From Eubacteriales bacterium (GTDB taxonomy: Bacteria; Bacillota; Clostridia; Peptostreptococcales; Anaerovoracaceae), in assembly GCA_028680875.1 (NCBI GenBank), contig JAQUJQ010000098.1:1-6173 (forward strand): a stretch of 6,173 bases of DNA, in the 5' to 3' direction. The position numbers and the translations under genes are program-made. Under the pieces are notes generated by a model. It was given only the letters and a program-made list of their open reading frames with translations, was not told where the DNA came from and did not search any database. Every line of letters begins with the position of its first letter. The stretch's first letter is position 1. This document shows positions 5,228 through 6,173 of this stretch, one piece after another.

Positions 5228-6173
5228 ATCATCATAGGTTTCCCGCTTTACTGAAAGTCTGTGCCGACCTTCCCTTATCATAACAACAGGGGGCCTGGGA
5301 GTCCGATTATAGTTACTTGCCATTGAATAATGATAAGCTCCTGTACTAAGCACAGCCAATAAATCTCCTCTGGCTAATTTGGGCAAAGAAGCATCCCATA
5401 CCAGAATATCCCCGCTTTCACAGCATTTTCCGGATATTGTGACTATATTATCCCTTGGCGCGTCCGGCTTCTCGATGGCTACTACATCATACTTGGCTTG
5501 ATAAAGAGCGGTTCTGGGATTGTCCGGGAATCCGCCGTCTACACTGACATAAGTTCTTCCTGCAGAATTCGTCTTAATTGAACCTACCCGATATATAGTA
5601 ATTCCTGCTTCGCCTACAATCCAACGCCCCGGTTCGATAGTCACCGCAGGTAAAGGCATATTCTCTTTTTTACAAAAATCAATCAGCTTTTCCATAATTG
5701 GATCAGTAAAAAAGGTTAATGGTTTACGCAGCGGATCTCCTCCGTATTGAATCCCAAAGCCACCGCCGACATTCAATTCACCGGGTGTAAAACATATTTT
5801 GTGCCGAATATCTTTAATCAAGTCCAGTAAAATATCCATAGCCATAAGATGAGCCCGGTTATCAATTAATTGAGACCCAACATGGAAATGGAAACCTAAA
5901 AGTTCAATAAATGGCATAGACAAAGCTTTTTCAATAACTCCTTGCATTTTGAGAGTTTGGGGTGAAAAACCAAACTTGGAATCCAAATGGCCGGTAGAAA
6001 TGAATCTGTGAGTATGGCTGTCCACTCCCGGTGTTACACGAAGCAGTATTTTCACCTTCTTTTTATTTCGGTTAGTAAGCTCATCCAACATAATCAGTTC
6101 CGACAGGTTGTCCACCACCCATGTGCCCACATTGTTATCCAAAGCCATGGAACATTCCTCATAGGTTTTATTG
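5207..6173 (-). CDS. lysA: Diaminopimelate decarboxylase LysA (partial, N-terminus beyond right edge)
   Basis: PLP-dependent fold-III decarboxylase (cytosol) converting meso-DAP to L-lysine and CO2, the last step of lysine synthesis. The window holds 321 whole codons plus stop; the family has about 415-435 residues, so roughly 100 N-terminal residues, including the YAxKAN-type Schiff-base lysine, lie outside. The frame continues upstream of the internal ATG at 6148 with NKTYEECS, which fits the family, so 6148 is not the start. Counting from the first whole codon: HVGSQ (97-101), GGGFG (136-140, PLP phosphate), EPGR (180-183), VDGGFPDNPRTALY (211-224, where many relatives have GGMxDNxRPxLY), the active-site cysteine motif CESGD (251-255), and GAYHYSMASNYNR (278-290). 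This end and the CESGD motif separate it from ornithine/arginine decarboxylases of the same fold. Convergent with dapF. Confidence 0.96.
   Translation of the reverse strand, partial: NKTYEECSMALDNNVGTWVVDNLSELIMLDELTNRNKKKVKILLRVTPGVDSHTHRFISTGHLDSKFGFSPQTLKMQGVIEKALSMPFIELLGFHFHVGSQLIDNRAHLMAMDILLDLIKDIRHKICFTPGELNVGGGFGIQYGGDPLRKPLTFFTDPIMEKLIDFCKKENMPLPAVTIEPGRWIVGEAGITIYRVGSIKTNSAGRTYVSVDGGFPDNPRTALYQAKYDVVAIEKPDAPRDNIVTISGKCCESGDILVWDASLPKLARGDLLAVLSTGAYHYSMASNYNRTPRPPVVMIREGRHRLSVKRETYDDLLEREI

Overview
The window holds a compact amino-acid biosynthesis locus with six protein genes, two of them cut by the window ends. It looks chromosomal and comes from a low-to-moderate G+C, Gram-positive type bacterium, most likely a Clostridia/Lachnospirales-like Firmicute. 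The reasons are strong AGGAGG-type Shine-Dalgarno sites before the arg genes, sigma-A-like promoters in an AT-rich spacer, argCJBD gene order, and ArgJ, DapF and LysA sequences of the Firmicute style. The taxonomic call is inference.

Left part (1-4266, minus strand): an arginine operon read right to left, argC - argJ - argB - argD. The gaps are 25, 10 and 13 bases, with no internal terminator visible. ArgB (N-acetylglutamate kinase), ArgC (N-acetylglutamyl-phosphate reductase), ArgD (acetylornithine aminotransferase) and ArgJ (ornithine acetyltransferase) together turn acetylglutamate into ornithine and recycle the acetyl group. argD runs off the left edge. I place three starts downstream of the longest possible reading frame: GTG at 1978 for argB, ATG at 3200 for argJ and ATG at 4266 for argC. 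Ribosome-binding sites and family lengths support each.

Middle (4267-4426): a 160-base divergent control region. The minus-strand argC promoter (TTGCAT-17-TATAAT) lies inside two tandem ARG-box-like sequences, as expected for ArgR repression. An AT-rich 9-bp inverted repeat separates it from the plus-strand dapF promoter (TTGCCT-17-TATAAT).

Right part (4427-6173): dapF (diaminopimelate epimerase) on the plus strand meets lysA (diaminopimelate decarboxylase) on the minus strand tail to tail, with a 21-base overlap of the coding ends. They are the last two steps of lysine synthesis: DapF makes meso-DAP, which goes to peptidoglycan or, through LysA, to lysine. The 5' end of lysA lies beyond the right edge.

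I see no mobile element, CRISPR array, RNA gene or unknown protein family. The enzymes are ordinary. The points worth a second look are regulatory and architectural: the operator/promoter overlap, the inverted repeat, a short overlapping reading frame at the dapF start, and the convergent dapF/lysA overlap.
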